From positions 62,001 to 126,000 of the forward strand of contig NZ_JACARC010000014.1 of assembly GCF_013386825.1 (NCBI RefSeq): DNA of 64,000 bases, read 5' to 3'. Below the pieces are notes generated by a model. That model saw only the letters and a list, made by a program, of their open reading frames with translations. It was not told the DNA's origin and did not search any database. How positions within the stretch are numbered: the stretch's first letter is position 1; the number at the start of each line of letters is the position of its first letter. Of the stretch, positions 18,926-28,192 are shown in pieces. Both the position numbers and the translations under genes were made by a program. The DNA is from Pseudomonas sp. IPO3778 (GTDB taxonomy: Bacteria; Pseudomonadota; Gammaproteobacteria; Pseudomonadales; Pseudomonadaceae).

Positions 18926-19254
18926 CCAGTCTGGGGTAGGCTGTCTTGTGTGTCGGCCGAGTACTGCATTTCACGCAACAGCGGATCGATACGGCGGTTG
19001 GCATACCACGTGTAGAAGCCTGTGACAGCGACACAGAACCAATACAAGCCAATTCCCGCAACAATGCCGGTGGTCAGGCGTGACTCTGTCGACAGCGGCA
19101 GGGTCAGCCAATGAGGAACAAAGGCCACCAGTAGGATAAAGCCAAAATAAGTACCGAGGGTTAGTACTGTCAGCCCAAGGATTAACCTGAGGCGAATCTT
19201 TTTCAGGCGGGCCAGAGACGTGTCGCTTTTGGGGACAATGAACGGGGTCGACAT
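18883..19254 (-). CDS. DUF485 inner-membrane protein (YjcH-like), partner of the symporter
   Basis: A 123-residue protein with two hydrophobic segments (about residues 25-50 and 62-85) and polar ends, the DUF485 layout. GAGGT lies eight bases before ATG 19254. DUF485 genes accompany ActP-type monocarboxylate symporters. Here it follows the symporter by 28 bases, whereas in the familiar yjcH-actP pair it comes first. The C-terminal 25 residues are Ser/Thr/Gln-rich and overlap the convergent LysR gene. Confidence 0.85.
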   Translation of the reverse strand: MSTPFIVPKSDTSLARLKKIRLRLILGLTVLTLGTYFGFILLVAFVPHWLTLPLSTESRLTTGIVAGIGLYWFCVAVTGFYTWYANRRIDPLLREMQYSADTQDSLPQTGQPSDAGATTSSLA

Positions 19255-19282
19255 GGTAGGTACCTCGTTTACAGTTTAGGGT

Positions 19283-20938
19283 TCAGTGAGCCACGGCGTT
19301 GCTGGCGTTGATGCCGGTCAGCGAGCGGTAGTGCTGGGCATCGAACCTGTTGCGCTCGGCGCGGGCCAATGGGCTGCGGTCGGTGACCGAGGCGACCCAG
19401 GCAGCTATAAAGGCCAGGCTCATGGAGAACAGCGCGGGATTGGAATAAGGAAAGATCGCCGTATCGTGTCCCAGAACACCTACCCAGATCGTTGGTCCCA
19501 GTATCAGTAGGCCTACGGACGAGAAAAGACCGCACAGGCAGGCGGCGATCACTCCTCGGGTGGTCAGGCCGCGCCAGTAGATCGACAGGATCAGCATCGG
19601 AAAGTTGGTGCTTGCGGCAATCGCGAACACCAGGCCGGCGAGGAAACTGATGTTCAGATTCTGCACCACTTGCGAGAGCAGTAGGGCAACGACGATCAGC
19701 GTCACGCAGGCCCTGCGGAAAACTTTCAGTTCCCGCTTGGGGTCGTTTGCTTTCTGGCGGAACAGATGGGTGTAGATATCGTGGCCGACCGCCGACGCGC
19801 CAGAGATAGTCAGGCCGGCGACGACCGCAAGGATAGTGGCAAAGGCTACGGCGGACATCATCCCCAGAAACAGCTCGCCACCGAAGAAGGTACCCAGGTG
19901 CATAGCGGCCATGTTGTTTCCGCCGATCAGACCCTGGCTGCCGGCGTCTAGGAATTCTGGATTACCTATGACGAAGATCGCTGCCCCCGCACCGATCACC
20001 ACCACCAGGGTGTAGAAGTAAGCAATGATGCAGGTGGCGTAGAAGGCAGACTGGCGGGCGGCGGCGCCGTTCTTCACCGTGAAAAAACGGATCAGGATAT
20101 GCGGCAGGCCCACCATACCGAAGATCAGCGCGACTCCCAAAGAAATAGCATCCACCGGGTTGGCGATCAGTTTGCTGGGAGCTAATACGTCCAGGCCCTT
20201 AGGGTAGGCCTGGATCACTCTGTCGAGCAGTTGGTTGCTGCTGAAGCCCACACTTTTTAGCACCATGAAACAGAGGAAACTGCCGATCGCAAGAATCAGG
20301 ACGGCCTTTGTGATTTGCACCCATGTAGTGGCCAGCATGCCGCCGAAAAGCACATAAAACAGTACCAGAACGCCGACCATGCCCACCGAGAACAGGTAGG
20401 GCGTACCAAACAGTAGTTGGATCAGCTTGCCGGCACCGACCATTTGTACCACCAGGTAGAACAGCACAATGACTAGGGAGTTGGCGGCGGTCAGTAGGTG
20501 TACCGGGCGCTTTTGCAGACGGAACGAGACCACATCCGACAGAGTGTGATGCCCAAGATTGCGCAAGGGTTCGGCCACCAGAAATAGCAGGATCGGCCAA
20601 CCGATCAGAGTGCCGACCCCATAGATCAAGCTGTCATAACCGTACAGCGCCTGCATGGCCACGGCGCCGAGGAAGGTCGACGCCGACATATAGTCGCCGG
20701 CCAAGGCAAAGCCGTTTTGCAAGGGGGTGATGCCGCCGCCAGCGGTGTAGAAGTCCGCGGTGCTGTGATTGCGACGGCTGGCCCAACGGGTAATGCCGAG
20801 GGTCAGAGTGATTATCAGGAAGAACGGTACCAGGGTGTGCCAGTTGGTGGCATAGCTGCTGCCAATGGACGCACTGGCTGGGTTAGAAAGCAGCAGCAAC
20901 AGCAGTGAAAAAAACACTGGCAGGGTTTTGGGGGTCAT
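19283..20938 (-). CDS. sodium:solute symporter, ActP/cation-acetate family
   Basis: A 551-residue protein with a cleavable-looking N-terminal segment (residues 1-23) and about 13 membrane spans. SSS-family signatures include GITPLQNGFALAGDYMSAS and FATILAVVAGLTISGAS. GGAGCCCGGC precedes ATG 20938. Family members take up acetate, pyruvate or other short carboxylates with sodium. It lies 35 bases after an M20 amidohydrolase, so the substrate may be an acid released or consumed by that enzyme (inference). Confidence 0.9.
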   Translation of the reverse strand: MTPKTLPVFFSLLLLLLSNPASASIGSSYATNWHTLVPFFLIITLTLGITRWASRRNHSTADFYTAGGGITPLQNGFALAGDYMSASTFLGAVAMQALYGYDSLIYGVGTLIGWPILLFLVAEPLRNLGHHTLSDVVSFRLQKRPVHLLTAANSLVIVLFYLVVQMVGAGKLIQLLFGTPYLFSVGMVGVLVLFYVLFGGMLATTWVQITKAVLILAIGSFLCFMVLKSVGFSSNQLLDRVIQAYPKGLDVLAPSKLIANPVDAISLGVALIFGMVGLPHILIRFFTVKNGAAARQSAFYATCIIAYFYTLVVVIGAGAAIFVIGNPEFLDAGSQGLIGGNNMAAMHLGTFFGGELFLGMMSAVAFATILAVVAGLTISGASAVGHDIYTHLFRQKANDPKRELKVFRRACVTLIVVALLLSQVVQNLNISFLAGLVFAIAASTNFPMLILSIYWRGLTTRGVIAACLCGLFSSVGLLILGPTIWVGVLGHDTAIFPYSNPALFSMSLAFIAAWVASVTDRSPLARAERNRFDAQHYRSLTGINASNAVAH

Positions 20939-20973
20939 GCCGGGCTCCGGTCTTTGTTGTTATTGTTGTTACG

Positions 20974-22131
20974 TCAGGCGCCAAGGCGCAGACGTACTAA
21001 TTGCTCGAACATGGCGACACCGATACTCGCCACCTCATCGTTAAAGTCATAGTGTGGGTGGTGGCACATGGGGCCGTCCTGACCCAGCAGGAAATGACAA
21101 CCGGGGCGCTCTTGGAGAAATACCGCGACGTCATCACCGGCCATGATTGGTGCGACGTTATCGATCAGGTTATGGGCCCCAACCACATTCTTCGCAGCGA
21201 GAATCACGTGCTGGGTATGCTCCGGACTATTGACCACCGGTGGGGTGTTGTTGGACAGCGTCATGTCGATTTGGCAGTGATGACTCACTGCGATCCCTTG
21301 GCAGATGTCACGCATGCGTTCGATGACCTGTTGGCGAACAGGGATAGAGAGAGTACGCACGGTGCCATTGAGCTGGGCAAATTCAGGGATAACGTTATTG
21401 GTCTCTCCGGCCTGGAAGCTACAGACACTGATAACTGCGTTTTCTATCGGGTCGACGTTTCGGCTCACTATGCTTTGCAGGGCTGTGACTAGGCTCGAAC
21501 CGATAACGATTGGATCGACGCTTAAATGGGGCATGCCACCATGGCTACCTATGCCGGTAATACGGATCGAGAAGAAGTCCACTGAGGCCATCAGAGCGCC
21601 GGTGCGCACGCCAATGGTACCTGCCGCGAGGGAAGGGTGATTGTGCAGGGAATAAACTTCGTCGAAAGGGAAACGCCGCAGCAAGTCATCCTCCAGCATG
21701 GCTCGACTTCCCTGGATAATCTCCTCGGCAGGTTGGAATATCAGCACCACTTTGCCGCTAAAGTCCCGGTTCTGGGCCAAGAGGCGGGCCGTGCCTAGGA
21801 GGATGGCCGTATGACCATCGTGGCCACAGCCGTGGAATATCCCATGATGTTGAGAGCGATAAGAGGGCTGCCCTTCTTCTACGATCGGCAGCGCATCCAT
21901 GTCGGCGCGAAAGGCAATACTCGGCCCAAAGCCAAGGCTGCCGTGGATCACCCCGATGACACCAGTCTGGCCAATGCCCGTGTGAGTTTCTATATCCCAA
22001 GACCGCAGATGCTCGGCGACGAAGTTGGCGGTCTTGTGTTCCTTGAAGGCAATTTCCGGCTGGCTGTGAATCTGTTGGCGCCAGACGCGCATATCGGTGG
22101 CCAGAGCTTGGATTTCGGGACTAATAGCCAT
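20974..22131 (-). CDS. M20 family amidohydrolase (hippurate / N-acyl amino acid hydrolase type)
   Basis: A 385-residue cytoplasmic metallohydrolase from ATG 22131 (AGGA at -13; an alternative ATG lies at 22137). Signatures of the M20D subfamily are present: AFRADMDALPIVEE, HGCGHDGHTAILLG (metal His/Asp) and FQPAEEIIQGSRAML (general-base Glu pair). A dimerisation domain follows and GDDVAVFLQERPGCHFLLG lies near the C-terminus. Such enzymes cleave N-acylated amino acids. First gene of the minus-strand operon with the symporter and DUF485 protein. Confidence 0.9.
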   Translation of the reverse strand: MAISPEIQALATDMRVWRQQIHSQPEIAFKEHKTANFVAEHLRSWDIETHTGIGQTGVIGVIHGSLGFGPSIAFRADMDALPIVEEGQPSYRSQHHGIFHGCGHDGHTAILLGTARLLAQNRDFSGKVVLIFQPAEEIIQGSRAMLEDDLLRRFPFDEVYSLHNHPSLAAGTIGVRTGALMASVDFFSIRITGIGSHGGMPHLSVDPIVIGSSLVTALQSIVSRNVDPIENAVISVCSFQAGETNNVIPEFAQLNGTVRTLSIPVRQQVIERMRDICQGIAVSHHCQIDMTLSNNTPPVVNSPEHTQHVILAAKNVVGAHNLIDNVAPIMAGDDVAVFLQERPGCHFLLGQDGPMCHHPHYDFNDEVASIGVAMFEQLVRLRLGA

Positions 22132-22137
22132 GTGCAT

Positions 22138-22559
22138 GGATCCTTTGGCGTTGGGGGCGGAGAGTAGAGCTTGCCGACTCTTGCCCGCATCATGCCGGAG
22201 TGGAAATCCCGTGGACCAATGCAAACTTAGGACGTAGCTATGTGGTCTTTGCATAGCCGATGCACACTGTCGTTATCGGCGGATCACCTACCTTGTCAAG
22301 GCGCGAAGCCCTCTAAGATTCACGCCCCTTCACGCAACATATTCAAGCACTGGGACCGTGTAACAACTGGCGTAACAGATCAAAATGGTCCCGGTAGGTC
22401 ATTTGCCGGCAGCTACCGCGACGAGTTCACGTCAAAGGAACTGTGCCGGTCTCCCCGATCGGGAATCAGTAACGTGCTGTCGACCGGCCAGGGGAAAGAC
22501 ATCTCAGCCCGCAAAGCATCTCTCATGCGCAATGTCCAAAGCCTGACGGCCAAGCACGT
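22138..22559. other. gene-free stretch containing a 60-base segment duplicated near 37.33 kb
   Basis: No gene seen. Bases about 22301-22360 (GCGCGAAGCCCTCT... with TTCACGC-like units) match 37328-37398 closely, with a 9-base difference in length and a few substitutions. The rest is featureless; the promoter of the amidohydrolase operon should lie near 22140-22250. Confidence 0.5.
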
Positions 22560-22893
22560 TCACGGTGATGCTGCATGACAACGATGCTCGGGCAGCGATA
22601 AACGGTCGATAACTTTTCTTGCCAGCAGTGATGGTCGTCGGTATGGTTTGCATGTCGCTGCAAATTCAGCGACCGACCTTGGCCGGTCGAGCTCATACAG
22701 GCGCAACGGCGCCCATCTTCGAATTGCAGGCGCTTTTTTTATGCCTGCAATCCAGAGTTATGGCGGGTTGTGTGGGGACACCTTCGGGTGTGCCGGGGTC
22801 CTGTATGCCCGGTCGGCCAACCCTGCACAATCTGCCACCCTTCATCGCTTGGCCGCGACAGGTGGCAGTTCCTCACATACGGGAGCTACACCA
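22560..22893 (+). promoter_or_regulatory. leader region of a P4-like satellite replication operon (ash-like segment)
   Basis: The stretch before the small satellite genes can be read (from 22741, ATGCCTGCAATCCAG) as GGLCGDTFGCAGVLYARS, the wording of Pseudomonas proteins annotated as Ash family. In phage P4 the equivalent leader encodes the CI immunity RNA and regulates replication genes by transcription termination. The G+C-rich segment GGGTTGTGTGG...CCAACCCTGC at 22765-22828 has inverted-repeat character. A regulatory role here is inference from this similarity. Confidence 0.4.
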
Positions 22894-23052
22894 ATGCCTA
22901 CCTTAAATCCGTCTGCGATTCGCGCATTCGCTCACCGCCGTATGGCCCTGAGCGCTCTCCGCGCAAACTCATCACTTTCTGTTCGGCTCGCCCGTTACAA
23001 CGCCCATATGACCATTGCTCGGACCTTGGAGTCTGCCGGAGGTCATCAATGA
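22894..23052 (+). CDS. small satellite protein (C-terminal part of ash-like frame)
   Basis: A 52-residue basic protein from ATG 22894 with GGGAG seven bases upstream (MPTLNPSAIRAFAHRRMALS...). The same frame stays open upstream to 22648, giving 134 residues, but the upstream part looks like the leader segment rather than a separate protein. It stops in an ATGA overlap with the next gene. Function unknown; it begins the small-gene series typical of P4-like satellites in Pseudomonas. Confidence 0.5.
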   Translation: MPTLNPSAIRAFAHRRMALSALRANSSLSVRLARYNAHMTIARTLESAGGHQ

Positions 23053-23558
23053 TCCGCTCCTACAAGGAAATCGCCGAGACCGGTGTTGGTGATCTGTACG
23101 ACGTACAGAACGCATTCGACAACGTGCGAGCAATCTTCACGCTCCTGCTCGACCGCTTCCCCGAAGACAGTGCGGCGTACTCGCTCGCGGAGCTCGGCAC
23201 CTTCGAGATAAACGATTGGACCTCCAAACTTTTCCAGTGGTGTGAGTGCATGGAAAACGAACTGGATGACGCGAACGCTCAGGCACAAAAGGCAGCGCCA
23301 TTGACGCACTACCTGCTGGACCAGCGAAGCCATGATGTGGCCGAGGCGATATCTGCCGAGCGCAAACACGCAACCCGCTGGTGGTCGCACCTGCATGAGT
23401 TGCGGCGCTTTAACCAACTACCAGAGTGGGTGGCAGCAGACATAGGCACGGATGAGGAGCGCGACCACATGCTTGAGAGCTGGAAAGCCGTCAATCAAGC
23501 CCTGTTCGGATCAGACTACTTGGGCAACTTTCAGCCGTACCGCGGGGCCGCCCTATGA
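23049..23558 (+). CDS. hypothetical satellite protein
   Basis: A 169-residue acidic helical protein from ATG 23049 behind GGAGGT (MIRSYKEIAETGVGDL...). No signal peptide or membrane segment and no recognised domain. Its ATG overlaps the previous stop, so it is coupled to it. It occupies the slot before the primase where satellite regulatory genes normally sit. Confidence 0.65.
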   Translation: MIRSYKEIAETGVGDLYDVQNAFDNVRAIFTLLLDRFPEDSAAYSLAELGTFEINDWTSKLFQWCECMENELDDANAQAQKAAPLTHYLLDQRSHDVAEAISAERKHATRWWSHLHELRRFNQLPEWVAADIGTDEERDHMLESWKAVNQALFGSDYLGNFQPYRGAAL

Positions 23559-23658
23559 CTTGGCCACCACACTCACCCCTATTTATCAGACCCACTTTTT
23601 GTATTCAGCCGCCGCGTACTGATGCGCAGCGCCGACGCCCTGACCTAAGAGGTTAAGC

Positions 23659-23946
23659 ATGAAAATTCAAAACGACGCATCGGCGTCGACGGGATCGGCT
23701 TGCCTGAAGAAAGCCACCGAACTGTTTTACGTCACACATCCGAAGGTGCCCAAGGCGTTGCTTGGACCGTTCTTGAGTGAGGCTGACGCTGAGTGCGGAC
23801 GCGTAGTTATGCGTAGTCCTGATGCGGTCGTCACGTCCGTTCTGTTCGACTCAATCGACGATTTCACCCGTGGACGTGCGGTGAACAACGGAAATGTCTG
23901 CCGGGCCTTTGCTGGCGCTCATGACCGGGAGGTTAACCATGGGTGA
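23659..23946 (+). CDS. hypothetical satellite protein
   Basis: A 95-residue soluble protein from ATG 23659 with AAGAGG upstream (MKIQNDASASTGSACLKKATELFYV...). No family recognised. It overlaps the next gene by eight bases. The 100 bases before it carry no gene. Confidence 0.55.
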   Translation: MKIQNDASASTGSACLKKATELFYVTHPKVPKALLGPFLSEADAECGRVVMRSPDAVVTSVLFDSIDDFTRGRAVNNGNVCRAFAGAHDREVNHG

Positions 23947-24160
23947 CGTTATTTCGATCAAGCGCAAAGGCGGCTGCATGCCGCCCACCACACGCGCGCA
24001 CATCGACAGCTATGTGCTGCTGATAGAGATCCTGATCGGCTTCCTGGACCTGTGCATCTCAGGAGACGAACAAGGTCACGACTGCAACGAACTGGTTCGC
24101 TTGGCTCAGCAACTGGATAGGTTGTCCAAGCGGTTTACTCCGCCGAAGGGGGCCGTATGA
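23939..24160 (+). CDS. hypothetical satellite protein
   Basis: A 73-residue protein from ATG 23939 behind GGGAGGTT (MGDVISIKRKGGCMPP...). Mostly helical (SYVLLIEILIGFLDLCI could be amphipathic). It ends in an ATGA overlap with the broken primase gene, placing it in the same replication operon. No family recognised. Confidence 0.55.
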   Translation: MGDVISIKRKGGCMPPTTRAHIDSYVLLIEILIGFLDLCISGDEQGHDCNELVRLAQQLDRLSKRFTPPKGAV

Positions 24161-24571
24161 CAGACACAACGATCCTATTCCGTGACGCGCTCCAGGCCGT
24201 ATATGGCCTTCTCGATTGGCTATTCACCATTGGGCGTTATCGAGTCCGACTCTGTGCTTTGCATCTGTGAAGGGTGGGCAACGGCCGCCAGCCTCCACCA
24301 ACACGGCTACGTCGTCGCAGCAGCCATGAACGCGGGCAACCTGATCGCCGCGGCGATGGGCCTGCGAGCTCGATACCCAGATCAGCCAATCGTCATCGCC
24401 GGTGACGACGACCGGCTCACCGATGGCAATCCGGGGCGCGCAGCAGCAAACGCCGCGGCCGCCGCCGTGGGTGGCCAAGTGGCTTTCCCTGAGTGGCCAG
24501 AAGGTACTCCCGATGACCTCACCGACTTCAACGACCTCGCAAACTGGAAACTCACCCATGTCCAAGCCTGA
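24157..24571 (+). pseudogene. satellite primase gene with internal deletion: N-terminal start fused out of frame to Toprim C-terminus
   Basis: ATG 24157 gives MTDTTILFRDALQAVYGLLDWL, the start of the CHC2/Toprim satellite primases as I recall them, and then runs to a stop. One frame over, from about 24215, the sequence reads GYSPLGVIESDSVLCICEGWATAASL, PIVIAGDDDRLTDGNPGR and TDFNDLANW, the Toprim-type nucleotidyl-transfer core (E in CEGWATA, DDDR motif) and C-terminus. The middle portion, including most of the zinc-finger region, is missing. The Toprim end could be translated from ATG 24182 but would lack its N-terminal half. The element's primase is therefore dead. Confidence 0.75.
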
Positions 24572-26354
24572 CACCAACGTGATCAACCTTCGACCAGACG
24601 CCGCGACCATTGCGCCAGATCGTCCCTGCTGGGCGGTGTATGAGCACTGGGTGATCAATGAGAAAGGCCGCAAGCTCCGGCCCGGCGTGTATCGGCACGG
24701 CTTCAAACGGATGGCGGGTCAAGATGAGGATGATGCCGAAAATGATATCCGCGACCGCTCAATCACTGATGAGTGGATTTCCAGCCCCGTCACGGTCGTG
24801 GCCCGCACCACAAACAGCGACGACGGCAGCGAGGGCAGATTGCTGCGCCTAGTCACAGAGGGAGGCATCAAGGAATGGATCATCGCTATGGAGGTGTTCG
24901 GAGGCAGCGGTGAGGAAGCCCGGCGCGCGCTGTTTGGGATGGGCGTCATTATCGCCCTCAAGAAACGCGGCACCTTCATGGAATACCTGCTCGACCAGCA
25001 CCCTGCAGAACTGTTTGCCACCACCAGCCGGCCGGGCTGGCATGAGTCGGGGGCATTCGTGCTACCTGGACGGACTATCGGCACCGCCAATGTGCGGTAC
25101 CAGGCCAGCAATAAGGCTCAAGTTCTTTTCAGCCGGCGCGGTGAGCTGGCGTTGTGGCAATCGGAGGTAGCCACCAAGTGCGCGGGCAACCCGGTACTAA
25201 CTCTGGCGATCGGGTGCGCGCTGGCTGGTCCATTGCTGAGCTTGGTAGGTGTGCTGGGAGGTGGTGTTCACCTGGTGGGCGACAGCTCAAGCGGCAAGTC
25301 ACTAGCGCAACTGATCGGATCGTCGGTATGGGGCGACCCGGGAGTGTTCGCCGCCAGTTGGGACATGACCAAAGGAGGCTTGGAGATCGAAGCATCAGGC
25401 CGCAACGACACCATCCTGCCCTTGGATGAGATCAAGCGCGCCGATCCCAAGCGGGTACAAGAAATGGCCTACTCCCTCGCCAACGGCCAGGGCAAAGGCA
25501 CCATGACCCGTGAACGTGAAGGTCGTGCAAAGTTGAGTTGGCGCCTGCTGACCCTGTCCAGCGGCGAGCGCTCCCTCTCCGAACATGCGGCCATATCCGG
25601 CAATGCCGCCCACGCTGGCGCCGAGTTGCGCATGGTCGACGTGAACGCCGGCACACGCACACACCGGGCCTTCGACGAGTTGCACGGGCTTGAGGGAGCG
25701 GACTTCCATCGGCAGCTAACCGTGGCGGTCGGCGCCCACCACGGCCACCTTGGACCAGCCTTTGTCGAGAAGCTGCTCGAGAGCGACGACCGGATCGACC
25801 TACTGGAAGACTTCGCCGGGGTACGCGCCAGCTTTGTGGAAGACAACGCCCAGGCCGGCCGGGTGGCTGATCGGTTCGCCGTGATCGCGCTTGCCGGCGA
25901 GATGGCCATCGCCTACGGCCTGCTGCCATGGGTGCAGGGGGCCTCCCTAGCTGACTGCCGCTTACTGTACGGCGAATGGCTCAGCAGGGTGGGCAGCGGC
26001 AATGCGGAAGACCGGCAGATCCTGGCCGGCATCCTGGACTTTATCGACCGCCACGGTAGCAGCCGCTTTTCAGACGTCGACGATCAAACGCCTGACACCA
26101 AGGTGTTCAACCGGGCCGGTTACTGGGAGCTGGTGGGCACCAACCGTCTGTACCTATTCAATAAACCGGCGCTCATCGAGGCGGCGCACGGCTATGGCCT
26201 ATCTCGCATCATCAAAGCCTTGGAGGGAGCTAACGTCCTCGCACGCCGTGACAATGAGCGCAAAACCAAAAATTACCGACTCCCTGGTGGTGGTCAGGCG
26301 CGTCTCTACGTAATCGACCCAGACATCATGGATCGTGAGGGCGGTGGCGCATGA
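24558..26354 (+). CDS. DUF927 domain satellite replication protein (helicase-like ATPase)
   Basis: A 598-residue protein from ATG 24558, overlapping the primase remnant by 14 bases. The N-terminal 170 residues are a substrate or DNA-binding part; the DUF927 core carries a Walker A (VHLVGDSSSGKS) near residue 238 and a Walker B-like ILPLDEIKRADPKRVQEM, followed by an acidic/helical C-terminus. In phage satellites and islands this protein partners with the Toprim primase to replicate the element. The frame is intact although the primase is broken. Confidence 0.85.
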   Translation: MSKPDTNVINLRPDAATIAPDRPCWAVYEHWVINEKGRKLRPGVYRHGFKRMAGQDEDDAENDIRDRSITDEWISSPVTVVARTTNSDDGSEGRLLRLVTEGGIKEWIIAMEVFGGSGEEARRALFGMGVIIALKKRGTFMEYLLDQHPAELFATTSRPGWHESGAFVLPGRTIGTANVRYQASNKAQVLFSRRGELALWQSEVATKCAGNPVLTLAIGCALAGPLLSLVGVLGGGVHLVGDSSSGKSLAQLIGSSVWGDPGVFAASWDMTKGGLEIEASGRNDTILPLDEIKRADPKRVQEMAYSLANGQGKGTMTREREGRAKLSWRLLTLSSGERSLSEHAAISGNAAHAGAELRMVDVNAGTRTHRAFDELHGLEGADFHRQLTVAVGAHHGHLGPAFVEKLLESDDRIDLLEDFAGVRASFVEDNAQAGRVADRFAVIALAGEMAIAYGLLPWVQGASLADCRLLYGEWLSRVGSGNAEDRQILAGILDFIDRHGSSRFSDVDDQTPDTKVFNRAGYWELVGTNRLYLFNKPALIEAAHGYGLSRIIKALEGANVLARRDNERKTKNYRLPGGGQARLYVIDPDIMDREGGGA

Positions 26355-26399
26355 ACGTCAAAGACCAGCAATCCAGATTGCCCAAGTCCACAGGAACCT

Positions 26400-26670
26400 A
26401 AAATCACTGGCAACAGTGGCAACAGTGGCAACAGTGGCAACACCGGCAACGGCCATGCCGGGCGTGGCTTACAGCCGTTGCCACCCTATAAAAAAGTGGC
26501 AACAACTGGCAACGCACACCTCATTTTCAACATAAGAGACCCGCTCTCCCCTTTCATTTCGTTATCACTGTTGCCGGTAAAAAACCGGTGGCAACAGTTT
26601 GGCAGCATCGGCAACGCCTGGAAGCCACGGTTTACGGGGCTGTTGCCACTGTTGCCGCTGTTACCGGTGT
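26400..26670. repeat. iteron cluster of GGCAACAGT-type repeats
   Basis: Directly downstream of the DUF927 gene, GTGGCAACA runs in tandem (four close copies at 26409-26440). More GGCAAC and its complement GTTGCC occur as ACTGGCAAC, GTGGCAACA, GTTGCCACT, GTTGCCGCT and variants, about 14 in all to 26670, in both orientations. Such clusters next to satellite replication genes usually form the origin. ORFs readable through it are repeat artefacts. Confidence 0.6.
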
Positions 26671-26722
26671 TTTTGAAATCAGAGAAACATTTGATCAGCA
26701 GTGATCAAGTCGAGGTGAAAAT

Positions 26723-26947
26723 ATGAGCCTCCTTTCCGGCCTGCTCGATCACATACCGCCCGCCATCCCCAGTAGCTCGGTTTCGCGTCAGTGCCGGCAG
26801 CTATGCTCCATACTTGACTCTCAACCGAAGGCACCGCTTCAGGCGCAAAGGGGATCGTTGAACTGGCTGCAGAAACCCAAAAAGCGGCTCAAGCTGCTGC
26901 AAAAATGCGCATTTCGCTGCATTTTTACAGCGATCGTTCATTCGTGA
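26723..26947 (+). pseudogene. truncated satellite gene after the iterons
   Basis: ATG 26723 opens with MSLLSGLLDHIPPA, the start I associate with a small protein that follows the DUF927 gene in Pseudomonas satellites, but the rest does not look like that protein. From about base 26830 another frame reads more protein-like (TASGAKGIVELAAETQKAAQ...) to a stop at 26959. The simplest view is a truncated gene joined to unrelated sequence, marking the right end of the satellite remnant. Confidence 0.45.
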
Positions 26948-27061
26948 GTGCTTAAGCTGCAATGTTTACTGGCATCTTTGTTGGCATGCGATATGCCACT
27001 GGCCTAACAGCCTGCGTCTTTTCGACCAGAAACCAATAAGCCAAGTCGAGCCGATCAACCG

Positions 27062-28192
27062 ATGGATACCCTGAATTTACTGGTTAATAAAGTCCAGCCT
27101 CTTTCAGGCACGGTGAGTGCCGGAGGGCAACTCGTCAGCCTGTCCGCAAGCCTGAGCGATCAATTGGGTTATGCGCCAGAGGAGCTACTGAATCAGCCGA
27201 TCGAACGTATCTACAGTGTCGAATCAATACGTGCCTTGCAGTTGCTATTCGCTGATCCACCCGCCGACCAGATAGTTCATAGTTTGGAACTGACCCTGAT
27301 TCGCCACAACGGCGGTCTGCTGCAAGTGGTCGCCTGCGGGCTGCTTGAGTGGCGCTCGGTTCACCCCCCGCGCCTGCATCTGCTGAAAATTCCGCTCGGG
27401 CCGCTTGGCCATCGGTTACGGGAAATGCACAACGCCAATGAAGTGATGAGTCAGATGCTGCAAAGCGCGAAGGCTGCCTACTGGTGTATCGAGTTCACCG
27501 AGGCGGTGAATATCAACACATCGCAGGATGAAATTGTCCGCCAGGTATTCGAAAACGACTCCCACTGGAGGATGTGCAATCGGGCCATGGCCGGTGTCTA
27601 TGAGATGCCGGCGGATGTCGACTTCAACCAGCAACCGGTTCGTCTTTATTGGCCGCGCAGCCCCGCCAACGAGGAATTCGTGCGGCGCTTGATCGAAGCC
27701 GGTTTCAGCGTCGACTGCGCGCTCTCGGTGGACCGTCGTCACGATGGCTCACCGGCCTACGTCGAGAACGATGTCCGGGCGACCATCGTCAACGGATATC
27801 TGCTGCGGATGTGGGGCAGCATTCGCGACGTCAGCCAGGAATTACGCGTGCAGCACGACGCAGAACAACGTATCGATGCCTTGCGCAGGGTCTTCGATGC
27901 GGTGCCGGATGCGGTGCTGGTGATCGATGAACACCTGCAACCACAATGGCGCAATGCAGCCTTCGAAGAGACTTTTGGCATTACTCAGGGCGCCAGCATT
28001 GTCCGCCTGTTGCTGGATAATCCCCTGCCCGAGCGCACCTGGCATACCCTCCAACTGCCTGTTTTAAGTGGGCGCGACTTGAACTTCAATGTGCATTGTT
28101 CGCGCATCCTGATTCGTGAAAGCGTGGCCTGGCGGGTTGCAGTGTTTCGCGAAAGCCAGGGTGCGCGCCGTGCGCAAGAGTTGCACCCATGA
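27062..28192 (+). CDS. PAS-domain sensory protein paired with the sigma-54 activator
   Basis: A 376-residue soluble protein with a PAS domain near the N-terminus (about 15-120; LSASLSDQLGYAPEELLNQP), a central region (about 140-270), and a second PAS near 275-340 (FDAVPDAVLVIDEHLQPQWRNAAFEE). There is no kinase, cyclase or DNA-binding output. Its stop overlaps the ATG of the sigma-54 activator by four bases, so it probably senses a signal and passes it by protein contact to that activator. The signal is likely the methylated substrate or redox/heme state of the N-demethylase (inference). Confidence 0.8.
   Translation: MDTLNLLVNKVQPLSGTVSAGGQLVSLSASLSDQLGYAPEELLNQPIERIYSVESIRALQLLFADPPADQIVHSLELTLIRHNGGLLQVVACGLLEWRSVHPPRLHLLKIPLGPLGHRLREMHNANEVMSQMLQSAKAAYWCIEFTEAVNINTSQDEIVRQVFENDSHWRMCNRAMAGVYEMPADVDFNQQPVRLYWPRSPANEEFVRRLIEAGFSVDCALSVDRRHDGSPAYVENDVRATIVNGYLLRMWGSIRDVSQELRVQHDAEQRIDALRRVFDAVPDAVLVIDEHLQPQWRNAAFEETFGITQGASIVRLLLDNPLPERTWHTLQLPVLSGRDLNFNVHCSRILIRESVAWRVAVFRESQGARRAQELHP

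Noticed and set aside
26478..26726. An 82-codon frame through the GGCAAC repeats
   Set aside because: Its protein is a translation of the repeats (GLLPLLPLLP) and has no ribosome site of quality.
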